Made by a program: the position numbers and the translations under genes. Below are positions 32,436 to 42,347 of a stretch of DNA of 54,263 nt, one piece after another. The stretch spans positions 1 to 54,263 of the forward strand of contig CALFVX010000002.1 in the NCBI GenBank assembly GCA_937928765.1, given 5' to 3'. The stretch is from an uncultured Endomicrobiia bacterium (GTDB lineage Bacteria; Elusimicrobiota; Endomicrobiia; DTEH01). A model generated the notes under the pieces. That model was not told the DNA's origin and searched no databases. It was given only the letters and a program-made list of their open reading frames with translations. Each line of letters begins with the position of its first letter. Position 1 is the stretch's first letter.

Positions 32436-33439
32436 TGAAAAGAAATAATTTATCAATTTTAATTTTTGGATGTTTTTTTATACTGCTTTTTATAATTTTT
32501 ATATTAAAAATTAATTCTGCAAATAATAAATCAAAAATAGAAATAAATAAGTTAGAAAAATTGAATAAAGACATACAAAGTTATTTAGAAGATTTAAAAT
32601 ATTTTAATGAAAATTCAAAGGTTGCAGTTTATATAAAAGATCTTTCAACAGATTATGTTATAAAAATTAATTCTGATGAACTGATACCTTCAGCAAGTGT
32701 TGTAAAAGTTCCTTTAATGGCAGCTGTGTATTATCTTGCTTATAGAGGTGAGATTTCATTAGAAGATATTTTAGTTTATAAAAAAAGGCATCATTGTGGT
32801 GGAGCCGGTGTAATTAAAAGATATTCTTATGGTAAAAAGTTTAAAATCAAAGAACTACTAGAGTTGATGATTACAATCTCAGATAATGTTGCTACTCATA
32901 TGCTTATGGATAAAATTGGTATTGAAAGATTAAATAAAATTTTTAAAGATCTTGATTTAAAAAATACTAATGTTAAAAGATATGTAATGGATTTATATTC
33001 AAGAAATAAGGGAATAGAAAATTATACTACAGCAGAAGATATAGGTATGTTGTTAGAAAAAATTTACAAAGGAGAACTTATATCAAAACAAGCTTCTTCA
33101 GAGATGTTATTACTTTTAATGAAACAAAGAATTTGTGACAGAATTCCTAAAAAGTTGCCTAAAGAAGTTACAGTTGCTCATAAAACTGGTCTTATGAGAA
33201 ATGTTTGCCATGATGTTGGGATAGTTTTTAGCAGAAATGGTGATTTTATAATTTGTGTTTTAACTGAAAATATAATAAGTAAATTTGCAAAAAACATTAT
33301 TGCAGAAATTTCTTATAAGACATATAGTTTGTACGACGAAGTTGAAAATAAAGATATAGAAATTACAAACTCTGAGGGTGAGGTAGGCATAGATGAATCT
33401 ACAGATAGTTCTTCTTGGATTGATTCAGGGGGTAACTGA
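32435..33439 (+). CDS. class A beta-lactamase-like serine hydrolase
   Basis: A 334-residue protein with one N-terminal membrane anchor (about 7-27). The penicillin-recognising triad is complete: Ser88-V-V-Lys91, Ser149-Asp-Asn151 and Lys250-Thr-Gly252. The TTAEDIGMLLEKIYKGEL block is typical of class A relatives. It could hydrolyse beta-lactams or act on peptidoglycan peptides; the class A deacylating glutamate is not obvious, so a resistance role is unsure. The tail after about 305 is acidic and Ser-rich and overlaps the start of uppP by 47 bases. Confidence 0.82.
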   Translation: MKRNNLSILIFGCFFILLFIIFILKINSANNKSKIEINKLEKLNKDIQSYLEDLKYFNENSKVAVYIKDLSTDYVIKINSDELIPSASVVKVPLMAAVYYLAYRGEISLEDILVYKKRHHCGGAGVIKRYSYGKKFKIKELLELMITISDNVATHMLMDKIGIERLNKIFKDLDLKNTNVKRYVMDLYSRNKGIENYTTAEDIGMLLEKIYKGELISKQASSEMLLLLMKQRICDRIPKKLPKEVTVAHKTGLMRNVCHDVGIVFSRNGDFIICVLTENIISKFAKNIIAEISYKTYSLYDEVENKDIEITNSEGEVGIDESTDSSSWIDSGGN

Positions 33440-34166
33440 ATTTTTGCCTGTATCAAGTTCTGGACATTTAGTTTTTTTACAAAATATTTTTGGATTTAAA
33501 GAGATGCTTTTTTATGATGTTTTATTACATTTTGCTACATTGTTAGCTGTTATAGTTTTGTTTTTTAAAGATATTTTAGAATATTTAAAAAATACAAAAA
33601 TAATTTTTTACATCTTAGTGTTGAGTATACCTACAGGTATTATTGGTTTAGTAGTTAAGAAATACTTTAGCTCTGTATATGAAAATCTTTTTCTATCTGG
33701 TATTTTTTTAGCTATAACAGGTTTTTGGTTAATTTTTTCTGAAAATAGATATTTAAATAATTCTTTAAATAAAACTGATGTTTCAAATATGAAGATCCTA
33801 AAAGCTTTAGTTGTAGGTGTAGCGCAAGGAATATCAGTATTGCCAGGAATATCGCGTTCTGCAGCTACTTTGGGAAGTATGTTAGTTTTAAATTTTAAAA
33901 AAGAACAATCAGTAAAATTTATTTTTATTGCATCCATACCTGTGATATTAGCAGCTACTTTTTTAGAATTAAAAGATTTAATTTTTACTAATGAGATAAA
34001 TTTTGAATTTTCATATATTTATGGAATTATTACTGCTTTTTTTTGGGGTGTTATATCTTTAAAGTTTTTAATTAATATTGTTCAAAAAGCAAAGTTAAGA
34101 TATTTTGGATATTATTGTTTTTTAATAAGCATAATTTCTATCGCTATAAATTTTTTAAGAAAATAA
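33393..34166 (+). CDS. uppP: undecaprenyl-diphosphatase
   Basis: A 257-residue UppP/BacA membrane protein. LGLIQGVTEFLPVSSSGHLV carries the catalytic glutamate and PxSSxxH-type motif; the second signature is GVAQGISVLPGISRSAATL. About seven membrane helices. It recycles undecaprenyl pyrophosphate for cell-wall and polysaccharide synthesis. The start is supported by GTGAGG about ten bases upstream, although this puts it 47 bases inside the previous gene. Confidence 0.95.
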   Translation: MNLQIVLLGLIQGVTEFLPVSSSGHLVFLQNIFGFKEMLFYDVLLHFATLLAVIVLFFKDILEYLKNTKIIFYILVLSIPTGIIGLVVKKYFSSVYENLFLSGIFLAITGFWLIFSENRYLNNSLNKTDVSNMKILKALVVGVAQGISVLPGISRSAATLGSMLVLNFKKEQSVKFIFIASIPVILAATFLELKDLIFTNEINFEFSYIYGIITAFFWGVISLKFLINIVQKAKLRYFGYYCFLISIISIAINFLRK

Positions 34167-34180
34167 ATCTTTAAACAAAA

Positions 34181-34816
34181 ATGAATTTAATTATAAAACT
34201 TTTTATTCAATATCCTATTCTACTTTTTGCAATAACTGTGCACGAGTATGCTCATGGTAAAACAGCAGATTATTTTGGTGATGATACTGCAAGATTAATG
34301 GGTAGGTTAACTTTAAATCCTTTAGCACATATTGATATATTAGGCACAGTTATTTTACCATTATTAGCTATGATAAGTGGGGTACCACTTTTTGGATGGG
34401 CAAAACCTGTTGTTGTGAATCATTACCGTCTAACAAAAAAACAACTTATGTTTGTAGGACTTTCAGGACCTTTAGCGAATTTTTTTACTGCTGGAATTTT
34501 TGCTACTTTATATTATTTTTTAAATAGAATTGGTGTTGATTTATCTTCAGCAGATATTTTGTTTATATACGCAGTGATTATTAATATAGTTTTAGCTGTT
34601 TTTAATTTAATTCCAATACCACCTTTGGATGGTAGTAAAGTTTTAGTAGGATTTTTGCCTTATTATATAATTAAAGGATATGAAATTTTTTTTAGTAGAT
34701 ACGGATTTTTTATTTTGATATTTTTGTTATATTCTGGTATTTTATGGACAATACTTTCGCCAATAGTTAATTTTTTAGTTAGACTTTTTTTACCACAAAT
34801 GCCAAAGTTTTTTTAA
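34181..34816 (+). CDS. site-2 protease family (M50) membrane metalloprotease
   Basis: A 211-residue polytopic protein. The zinc motif HEYAH (His21, Glu22, His25) sits in the first helix, and the third ligand is in NLIPIPPLDGSKVL near residue 148. The short form lacks a PDZ domain, unlike RseP. The M50-trpS-scpA order is seen in many bacteria. Substrate unknown. Confidence 0.9.
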   Translation: MNLIIKLFIQYPILLFAITVHEYAHGKTADYFGDDTARLMGRLTLNPLAHIDILGTVILPLLAMISGVPLFGWAKPVVVNHYRLTKKQLMFVGLSGPLANFFTAGIFATLYYFLNRIGVDLSSADILFIYAVIINIVLAVFNLIPIPPLDGSKVLVGFLPYYIIKGYEIFFSRYGFFILIFLLYSGILWTILSPIVNFLVRLFLPQMPKFF

Positions 34817-34818
34817 AT

Positions 34819-35793
34819 ATGAAAAAAACGATATTATCTGGGATGCGTCCTACAGGCAAACTTCATATAGGACATTATGCTGGGGTTTTAAAAAATTGGG
34901 TTAAACTGCAAGATGAATATAAATGTTTTTTTATGATAGCAGATTTACATGCACTCACTACAGAATATGAAAATACAAAAACAATAAAACAAAATACATA
35001 CGAAATAGTGGCAGACTGGCTATCTTGTGGGATAAATCCTGAAAAATCTTTTGTATTCTGTCAATCAGACATACCAGAACATTCTGAACTACATTTAATT
35101 TTTTCTATGTTAACTCCACTTGGATGGCTATATAGTTGTCCTACATATAAAGAACAGTTAAAAGAACAAACTACAAAAAATCTTAAAACCTATGGATTTT
35201 TAGGATATCCTGTATTACAAGCAGCAGATATTTTGTTGTATAGGTCAAGTTTTGTTCCTGTAGGTAAAGATCAAACACCACATATTGAGCTAACTAGACA
35301 AATAGCAAGAAGGTTTAACAATTTTTATGGTAATTATTTTGAAGAACCAAAAGAGCTTTTAACAGAAACACCATATATAACTGGAATAGATGGAAGAAAA
35401 ATGTCAAAATCATATAATAATTGTATATATTTAACAGATGAAAAAGAAGAAATAGAACAAAAAGTTATGCAGATGTTTACAGATCCTAATAAGATTCATA
35501 AAAACGATCCTGGAGATCCTGAAAATTGTGTAGTTTTAGCTTTTCATAAAGTTTTTAATTTAAATGAAGCAGAAAATATAGAAAGTTTATGTAGAGAAGG
35601 CAAACTTGGTTGTGTTGAAGATAAAAAAAATTTAGCAAAGATATTAAATGATATATTAGAACCAATAAGAGAAAAAAGAAAAAAATATAATAAAGAAAAA
35701 ATAGAAGAAATACTCTTCGAAGGTAAACAAAAAGCACAAAAAGTAGCAAAACAGACTATAATTGAAGTGAAGAATTTGATAGGTTTAATATGA
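34819..35793 (+). CDS. trpS: tryptophanyl-tRNA synthetase
   Basis: A 324-residue class I synthetase. LSGMRPTGKLHIGHYAGVLK carries the HIGH motif, FGQS-like FVFCQSDIPEHSEL follows, and GRKMSKSY is the KMSKS loop. It charges the tRNA-Trp encoded at 403. It starts two bases after the M50 gene and overlaps scpA by four bases. Confidence 0.97.
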   Translation: MKKTILSGMRPTGKLHIGHYAGVLKNWVKLQDEYKCFFMIADLHALTTEYENTKTIKQNTYEIVADWLSCGINPEKSFVFCQSDIPEHSELHLIFSMLTPLGWLYSCPTYKEQLKEQTTKNLKTYGFLGYPVLQAADILLYRSSFVPVGKDQTPHIELTRQIARRFNNFYGNYFEEPKELLTETPYITGIDGRKMSKSYNNCIYLTDEKEEIEQKVMQMFTDPNKIHKNDPGDPENCVVLAFHKVFNLNEAENIESLCREGKLGCVEDKKNLAKILNDILEPIREKRKKYNKEKIEEILFEGKQKAQKVAKQTIIEVKNLIGLI

Positions 35794-36506
35794 ACCAAAC
35801 TTATGATATAAAATTAGAAATTTTTGAAGGGCCACTTGACCTTCTACTTTATCTTGTAAAAAAGAACAACTTTGAAATTTACGATATTCCTATTTCTGAA
35901 ATTACTCACCAATATTTAGAATATTTAGATTTGATGAAAGAACTTAATTTAGAAATAGCAGGTGAATTTTTAGTAATAGCAGCCACTTTGATGGAAATAA
36001 AATCAAAAAGTTTGCTTCCAAAACCTCAACAGGAACTTGAAGATGAGGTTGAACAAATAAGAAAACAACTTGTTGACAGGTTAGTTGAATATCAGAAATA
36101 TAAAAAAATAGCATTAAATTTTTTTCGTCCAAGAGAAGATATTGAAAGAAATGTTTTTTATAGAAAACTTCCTATATTTACCGAAGATGATTATTATATT
36201 GAAGCAACAATTTTTGATTTATTAACTGCTTTTAACGAAGTTCTTAAAAAATTTCCTAAAGAATATAAAGAAATAGTTGTTGAAGAGATACATATTGAAG
36301 AAAAAATGAGAGAGATTATGGATTATCTTAAAGACAAAAAGTATGTTTTGTTTGAAGAACTTATGCAGTTGGAAAAAACTCGTCGTGGAATTATTGTATT
36401 ATTTTTATCACTTCTTGAACTTATACGATTAAAACAAGTTTTTGTACGACAAAAAGAATTGTTTGGTGAAATAATAATTTATCCTATATTTAAAGATGAA
36501 AAGTAA
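35790..36506 (+). CDS. scpA: segregation and condensation protein A
   Basis: A 238-residue kleisin of the SMC-ScpAB complex, which folds and separates chromosomes. The start YDIKLEIFEGPLDLLLYLVK and ISEITHQYLEYL are conserved, as is GEFLVIAATLMEIKSKSLLP. The C-terminal winged-helix part ends FVRQKELFGEIIIYP. The usual partner scpB is not downstream; a glycosyltransferase gene follows with a one-base overlap. Confidence 0.95.
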   Translation: MNQTYDIKLEIFEGPLDLLLYLVKKNNFEIYDIPISEITHQYLEYLDLMKELNLEIAGEFLVIAATLMEIKSKSLLPKPQQELEDEVEQIRKQLVDRLVEYQKYKKIALNFFRPREDIERNVFYRKLPIFTEDDYYIEATIFDLLTAFNEVLKKFPKEYKEIVVEEIHIEEKMREIMDYLKDKKYVLFEELMQLEKTRRGIIVLFLSLLELIRLKQVFVRQKELFGEIIIYPIFKDEK

Positions 36507-37654
36507 TGATACTAAATTATTGGCTCTACCATTATATTGACCGTTTCATAGGTATACCAATAATAATTTTCTTATCGTTGATACATAATATAAATAAAAT
36601 CTTTCGTGATAACAAAATTCACGAAATAAAAAAAATTTTAGTTATAAAACTTACAATGATGGGTGATACTATCCTTTTATATCCCGCAGTTAAGTCATTA
36701 AAAGAAAAATACAAAAGTGCAAAACTTACAGTTTTATGTTCAAAAGTTAACTTTGATATTGTAAAAATGTGGGATTTTGTAGACGAAATAATAGTGTTTG
36801 AATTTGATAAATTTTTTAAAAATCCGATGGTAATAATTTTACAGTTTTTTTTATTATGGAAAAAAAAATTTGATTTAGGGATTGATTTTGAACAATGGTT
36901 TAGAATAACAGCTATCATATTGTTTTTTTCATCAAAATACAAAGTTGGTTTTAGAACGCCAAAACAATTAAGACATTATTTGTTTGACCACTGGGTGTAT
37001 CATGTTAAAAATAGACATGAGGTTGAATGTTTCTGTGATATAGTAAAAAGTTTATCTATAGAAGTTAAAAATAAAGATTTGTTTCTAAAAATAAATAACG
37101 AGACAAAAGAAAAAATAAAGAATGTTCTTTATTCTCACAATATAGAAGAAAAAAAATTTGTAGTAATACATCCTGGTTGTGGCATCCATGGATTTTATCG
37201 TGAATGGGATATTGAAAGATATGTTGAAGTTGCAAAATATATAATATCAAAATACAAATATAGTATTGTTTTAACTGGAAATAAAGATGATAAAACAAAA
37301 GGAATTTTTTTTGAAAAATCCGATATTGATAAAAAGTATGTCTTAAATATGATAGGGAAAACTACAATTGAAGAATTGATTGCTTTAGTTTCTATGACGA
37401 AATTGATTATTTGTGGCAACACAGGAATTTTACATATTGCCTCAGCGCTAAATATTCCTACAGTTGCAATTCATGGTCCTACAAATCCTATAAAATGGGG
37501 TCCATGGAAAAATAGAAATGTCGTTATAAAAAGTGATTTATCTTGTGTTCCTTGTTCATACCTTGGGTTTGAATATAGTTGTAAAGAAAAAAAATGTTTA
37601 AAATCAATAACACAAGAAAAAGTAAAATTTTATGTAGATATGATAATAAGATGA
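36506..37654 (+). CDS. glycosyltransferase family 9 (heptosyltransferase-like)
   Basis: A 382-residue GT9 protein. Two regions mark the family: ILVIKLTMMGDTILLYPAVK near residue 44 and the nucleotide-binding end ICGNTGILHIASALNIPTVA followed by HGPTNP. A membrane-associating helix (about 14-32) precedes the catalytic part. GT9 enzymes add heptose or other sugars to lipopolysaccharide core, which supports a diderm envelope. It heads the surface-glycan gene run and overlaps the methyltransferase gene by four bases. Confidence 0.9.
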   Translation: MILNYWLYHYIDRFIGIPIIIFLSLIHNINKIFRDNKIHEIKKILVIKLTMMGDTILLYPAVKSLKEKYKSAKLTVLCSKVNFDIVKMWDFVDEIIVFEFDKFFKNPMVIILQFFLLWKKKFDLGIDFEQWFRITAIILFFSSKYKVGFRTPKQLRHYLFDHWVYHVKNRHEVECFCDIVKSLSIEVKNKDLFLKINNETKEKIKNVLYSHNIEEKKFVVIHPGCGIHGFYREWDIERYVEVAKYIISKYKYSIVLTGNKDDKTKGIFFEKSDIDKKYVLNMIGKTTIEELIALVSMTKLIICGNTGILHIASALNIPTVAIHGPTNPIKWGPWKNRNVVIKSDLSCVPCSYLGFEYSCKEKKCLKSITQEKVKFYVDMIIR

Positions 37655-38232
37655 AAATTTTAGAACTTGGTCCCGGATATAATAAGTTTTATAAAGAAGC
37701 AGTAACAATAGATATAAATCCGTTGTGTAAACCAGATATTTTGCATGATTTAAATAAATTTCCTTGGCCATTAAAAGATAATGAGTTTGATATTATTTAT
37801 TCATCACATTGTTTAGAACATTTGGTAGATATAGACAGAGCTATTGAAGAAATTTATAGAATAGCCAAGCATAATGCTTTAGTAATTATAAAAGTACCAC
37901 ATTTTAGCAGCAGAATAGCATATATAGATACTACACATAAACATTATTTTTCAATTCATTCGTTTAGAAATTACACTCCATTGTTTTCACATTTGGGTAA
38001 CAGAAATGTAATTTTTAATATTGAAAAAATTAGATTAGTATATCAACCACCATTAATTTTAGAACTATTACCTAAATGGTGCAAATTGTTTAGTCCTATT
38101 ATTAATTTCATTAATGATTTTGTTAGTTCTCTTGCTAATTTTAATATAGAATTTTGTGAACGTGTTTGGTGCTATTATGTTGGTGGCTTTGGAGAAGTAC
38201 AGTTTTATTTAAGAGTTGTAAAAAAATGTTAG
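37651..38232 (+). CDS. SAM-dependent methyltransferase, type 11-like
   Basis: A 193-residue Rossmann methyltransferase. MKILELGPGYNKFYKEAVTI binds S-adenosylmethionine, then DLNKFPWPLKDNEFDIIYSS and HCLEHL. I place the start at ATG 37651 (ATGA overlap) because an in-frame ATG at 37594 would only add residues out of family. A close paralogue at 42344 shares CERVWCYYVGGF at the C-terminus. The substrate is probably a sugar or lipid of the glycan made by this cluster. Confidence 0.85.
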   Translation: MKILELGPGYNKFYKEAVTIDINPLCKPDILHDLNKFPWPLKDNEFDIIYSSHCLEHLVDIDRAIEEIYRIAKHNALVIIKVPHFSSRIAYIDTTHKHYFSIHSFRNYTPLFSHLGNRNVIFNIEKIRLVYQPPLILELLPKWCKLFSPIINFINDFVSSLANFNIEFCERVWCYYVGGFGEVQFYLRVVKKC

Positions 38233-38281
38233 AGACTAAAAGTTAGTTATAGAAAAAAATAGTTTTTGTATTTAAGATATA

Positions 38282-39709
38282 ATGAAAATACTTTTCATAT
38301 TTCCGCCAAAAGAAAATTGGGCGTTAAGAAATATACAACTGCATAAAAAAATTGATGAAGAATCTGGCAATTACCCACCACTAGGTATTTTATATGTAGC
38401 AAGTTATTTAGAAAAAAACATTCCCTCCTGTGAAATAAAGATTATAGATGCACCAACAGAAAAATTAAGTTTTGAAAATATAAAATCAACTGTGAAAAAT
38501 TTTTTGCCAGATGTTGTAGGTATTTATTTTTGTACAGAATATTTATATGATGCTTACAAAGTTGCCGAGAGTGTAAAAGAAGTAAACAAAAATATTTTAA
38601 CAGTTGCCGGAGGTCCACACTTGCATATATATCCTTTTGAAACAATACAAACTCCATATATAGATTTTGTTGTATACGGTGAAGCTGAAATAGCATTTTG
38701 CAACTTGATTGATTCTTTAATAAATAGTAAAGATCCAAACAATATAGACGGAATTATCACAAAATATAATTTACAAAAACAACATAAAGTCCAGTATATT
38801 TTTAACCTTGACGAGTTAGTTATGCCTAACAGACGATTACTTAATTACAAGCTATATAGAAGTTTTATTACATATTCAAACCCGATTACTACTATGGTGA
38901 CATCTCGTGGTTGTGCTTTTAACTGTTATTACTGCAACAGTATTGAACGGGCAAAAAAAGTAAGGTTTCATTCTGCAGAGTTTGTAGTAAAAGAAATTCA
39001 GGATATAGTAAGTTTAGGAATAAAAGACGTAATATTTTTTGACGAAAATTTTACTTTTAATATACGAAGAGTAGAAGATATTTGTGACCTAATTATAGAA
39101 AAAAGAATAAAAATTCGCTGGCATTGTAGAAGTCGTGCTGATATGAAATTGGAAAAAAAAATACTACAAAAAATGAAAGATGCTGGTTGTAGAATGATAC
39201 AGTTTGGCATAGAAACAGCAACACCTCGCTTACAGAAAATTATAAACAAACATTTAGATTTAGAAAATGTAAAAAAAGTAATAAAGATATGTAAAGATGT
39301 TGGAATATTAACTTATGGAAATTTTATGTTAGGCTTACCTACAGAAACTAAGCAAGAAATGTTAAACACAATAAATTTTGCGATAGAGTTAGGACTTGAC
39401 TATGCACCGTTTGGAGTGTTTAATCCTTTGCCAAAAAGTGTATTTTATGAAAACGCATTAAAAGATAGGACAATTAAAAAAGATTACTGGTATGAATATG
39501 TAAAAGATCCGTCAAAACCGATTGTTGATTACTGGTGGCCATTGCATGATAAAAATATTTTAAAAGAGTTGAATTACTTTGCTTTTAAAAAATTTTATTT
39601 TAGGCCATCTTACATATTAAAATCAATTTTTAGAAAACAATCAATTAAACAAAAATTTTGGCAAGCAAAATCTGCAATAAAATTGTTTTTATCTACATCA
39701 TCAGCTTAA
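38282..39709 (+). CDS. B12-binding radical SAM protein
   Basis: A 475-residue protein. The N-terminal cobalamin-binding domain (about 1-150) has PPLGILYVASYLEK and TVAGGPHLHIYPFETI. The radical SAM domain holds the iron-sulphur motif C-A-F-N-C-Y-Y-C in TSRGCAFNCYYCNS (about residue 210) and MIQFGIETATPRLQKI. Such enzymes often methylate unreactive carbon or link lipids. The target is unknown; the neighbours suggest a glycan or lipid-linked substrate. Confidence 0.9.
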   Translation: MKILFIFPPKENWALRNIQLHKKIDEESGNYPPLGILYVASYLEKNIPSCEIKIIDAPTEKLSFENIKSTVKNFLPDVVGIYFCTEYLYDAYKVAESVKEVNKNILTVAGGPHLHIYPFETIQTPYIDFVVYGEAEIAFCNLIDSLINSKDPNNIDGIITKYNLQKQHKVQYIFNLDELVMPNRRLLNYKLYRSFITYSNPITTMVTSRGCAFNCYYCNSIERAKKVRFHSAEFVVKEIQDIVSLGIKDVIFFDENFTFNIRRVEDICDLIIEKRIKIRWHCRSRADMKLEKKILQKMKDAGCRMIQFGIETATPRLQKIINKHLDLENVKKVIKICKDVGILTYGNFMLGLPTETKQEMLNTINFAIELGLDYAPFGVFNPLPKSVFYENALKDRTIKKDYWYEYVKDPSKPIVDYWWPLHDKNILKELNYFAFKKFYFRPSYILKSIFRKQSIKQKFWQAKSAIKLFLSTSSA

Positions 39710-39715
39710 GTTTAT

Positions 39716-40819
39716 ATGAAGACACAAATTTTAATAATAAATCCTTTTGACAGAACCGGCGGTTCCACAGTAAGAATGAGGAGATTGTTTTTCTTTTTAC
39801 GGGATCTTGGATATGATGTTATATATATAGAATCTAATTCAGATTTAAATTATGAAAATGTAATTTCTGTTTTACAGAAAAATACAATAGTAGGTTTTTT
39901 AATCGGTACTATCAAAAGACTATTTATTTTATTAAGAATAAAATATAAAATACTTTTCATTCAGAAATTACTACCGTTTACTGTTCCTTTTATGTGGATA
40001 GCAAAATTATTCGGCAAAAAAGTGATAGTTGATTTTGACGATTGGGACTCTATGTTACAGAAATCTGTAATCTTGAAATATCTATTTTCGTTTACTGAAA
40101 ATTTATCTTTTAACTTGCCAGACATTTTTATTGTCCCGCATATTTATTTGAAATTATTGCTTGAACAAAAAACAAAAAAAAGAATCTATCTAATTCCACA
40201 AGGAGTTGATACAAACCTATTTTGTCCAGAAAAATACAATAAATTTGAGTTAAGAAAAAAATATGGTTTTCTACAACAAGCAAAGATAGTTGGATTTCTT
40301 GGATGTTTTACTCCAGCAGGTGTTGGAGAATTTAAAAATATACTCTATGGAATGAAAAGAATAATAGAAGAAAATAATGATGTATACTTTTTAGTCATTG
40401 GTGGAGGGAGATTGCTGAACTACTACAAAGAATTATCTTCCAAAATTAATTTAAAAAATACTGTTTTTACCGATACAGTAGAATATCATAAAGTTCCTGA
40501 ATACATTGCTATATGTGATATTATGGTTATTTGGATGAGAAAAGAAATTGGAGATTTTTATAAAGGTACTTTGAAAATACTTGAATATCTTAGTATGAAC
40601 AAACTAGTAGTAGGCCATCTTGTAGGTCAGACAAAAACTTATTTTGGTAAATATTGTATGGAATGTTATCCTACTATAGAATCTTTTGTTGAATCACTGA
40701 AATTAGCATTAGATAGAAGTTACAAAGAAGATGTTTTTACGCACGAAGTTATAAAAAAAGAATATGATTTAAACATTGGCAAAGAAGTGTTGAAAGAAAT
40801 AGTAGAAAATATATCATAA
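39716..40819 (+). CDS. glycosyltransferase family 4-like
   Basis: A 367-residue GT-B glycosyltransferase. The N-terminal half has GGSTVRMRRLFFFLRDLGYD and VIVDFDDWDS. The C-terminal donor domain has VGFLGCFTPAGVGEFKNIL, VYFLVIGGGRLLNYY and GTLKILEYLSMNKLVVG, typical of GT4. It starts six bases after the radical SAM gene. Confidence 0.88.
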   Translation: MKTQILIINPFDRTGGSTVRMRRLFFFLRDLGYDVIYIESNSDLNYENVISVLQKNTIVGFLIGTIKRLFILLRIKYKILFIQKLLPFTVPFMWIAKLFGKKVIVDFDDWDSMLQKSVILKYLFSFTENLSFNLPDIFIVPHIYLKLLLEQKTKKRIYLIPQGVDTNLFCPEKYNKFELRKKYGFLQQAKIVGFLGCFTPAGVGEFKNILYGMKRIIEENNDVYFLVIGGGRLLNYYKELSSKINLKNTVFTDTVEYHKVPEYIAICDIMVIWMRKEIGDFYKGTLKILEYLSMNKLVVGHLVGQTKTYFGKYCMECYPTIESFVESLKLALDRSYKEDVFTHEVIKKEYDLNIGKEVLKEIVENIS

Positions 40820-40826
40820 AAAAGTT

Positions 40827-42347
40827 ATGAAAATACTTTTGGCGAATCCACCTTATAAAATCAAGCTAAATAACCGTTATGAAAGATACTTTGTTCGTGC
40901 AGGAAGTAGATGGCCGTTTTCAATCCAAAAAAAAGTTGATGAAAAACCAATATATGTACCATATCCATTTTTTCTTGGTTACACATCTTCTATAATTCGT
41001 AAGAAAGGTTATAAAGTAACTGCTTTAGATGGTGTTGCTTTAGATCTTAATGAGAATGAATTCATTGAATATGTTTTAGAAAAATCTCCAGATATTATTC
41101 TAATGGAAACTACAACACCAACTTTCCAATATGATGTTTCTTTATCTGAAAAGATAAAAAAAAGAAATAAAAACATAATTATTGTAATGACTGGTACCCA
41201 TGTTACTGTGTTTCCTGATGAAGCACTGAATTCTGAATATGTAGACTATGTAATTGCAGGCGAATATGAAATAGCTTTTACAGAGTTAGCCGATAGATTA
41301 TATAAAAATTTGTCAGTTGAAAATTTAAAAGGAGTATCTTTTAAGAAGAACGGAAAAGTTATTTTTGGGGGATATACAGAGTTAATCTATCCGTTAGACC
41401 TTTTGCCACTTCCAGATAGAAAAATCTTTCCTGATGACGAAAAACCTGATATTAATATATATTGGGATGGTTTTTGTCAATATAAACCTGCAATACAAAT
41501 ACATGCTTCACGTGGTTGCCCGTTTAGATGTTATTTTTGTCTATGGAATCAAGTAATGTACAAAAATGGTAAATATAGAATCTTTTCTTTAGAAAGAATT
41601 ATAAAGGAGATAGAATCAGTCATAGAAGAGTTTCATCCTAAAGAAATATATTTTGATGATGATGACTTCACAGTGAGAAAAGATTATGTGATAAATATCT
41701 GTAAGGAGATCATAAAAAGAAAGTTAAAAATAAAATGGTCTTGTATGGGTAATATAATGAATTTAGATGAAGAAATGATTTACTGGATGAGCAAATCCGG
41801 GTGTATTGGGATCAAGTTTGGTGTAGAAAGTGCTAATAAAGATATTTTAAAAAGTTTAGGGAAACCAATGGATTTAAAAAAAGTGAAATATAATGTGTAT
41901 CTTCTAAATAAGTATAGAATAAAAACACATGCAACTTTTACATTTGGTCTATTAGGTGAAACACTACAAACTATGAAACAGACTATTGATTTTTCTAAAA
42001 AACTTGATACAGATACAGTACAATTTAGTATTACTGTTCCTTATCCTGGAACAAAGTTTTTTTCAATTCTTAGAAACCAAAATTTTATTGATAATTTGGA
42101 CTTAAAAGAGTTTGATGGTAGTTGTAAATGTTTATTTAATTATCCTACACTAAATAAATATGAAATAGAAAAATTTTTAAGTAGCGCTTATACTGGATGG
42201 ATAAAATCTAAACTTTTAAACTTAAAATGGGTATTAAGACAAATAAAACGTGTTATTAAAATTTTGTTTTATGGGAATAAAGAGAGTAGAAAATATATTT
42301 TTAAAGTGATGAAACGAGTTATAACATATTGGGTGATAAAAAAATGA
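40827..42347 (+). CDS. B12-binding radical SAM protein
   Basis: A 506-residue protein paralogous to that at 38282. It begins KILLANPPYKIKL, and the cobalamin-domain motif is MTGTHVTVFPDEALNSEYVD. The cluster motif is C-P-F-R-C-Y-F-C within HASRGCPFRCYFCLWN, and IGIKFGVESANKDILKSLGK follows. A basic C-terminal tail may bind membrane. It overlaps the interrupted methyltransferase gene by four bases, repeating the methyltransferase/radical-SAM pairing. Confidence 0.9.
   Translation: MKILLANPPYKIKLNNRYERYFVRAGSRWPFSIQKKVDEKPIYVPYPFFLGYTSSIIRKKGYKVTALDGVALDLNENEFIEYVLEKSPDIILMETTTPTFQYDVSLSEKIKKRNKNIIIVMTGTHVTVFPDEALNSEYVDYVIAGEYEIAFTELADRLYKNLSVENLKGVSFKKNGKVIFGGYTELIYPLDLLPLPDRKIFPDDEKPDINIYWDGFCQYKPAIQIHASRGCPFRCYFCLWNQVMYKNGKYRIFSLERIIKEIESVIEEFHPKEIYFDDDDFTVRKDYVINICKEIIKRKLKIKWSCMGNIMNLDEEMIYWMSKSGCIGIKFGVESANKDILKSLGKPMDLKKVKYNVYLLNKYRIKTHATFTFGLLGETLQTMKQTIDFSKKLDTDTVQFSITVPYPGTKFFSILRNQNFIDNLDLKEFDGSCKCLFNYPTLNKYEIEKFLSSAYTGWIKSKLLNLKWVLRQIKRVIKILFYGNKESRKYIFKVMKRVITYWVIKK

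Noticed and set aside
37594-37650. Upstream start for the methyltransferase at 37651
   Set aside because: The conserved MKILELGPG begins at 37651, where the ATGA overlap with the GT9 stop also points.
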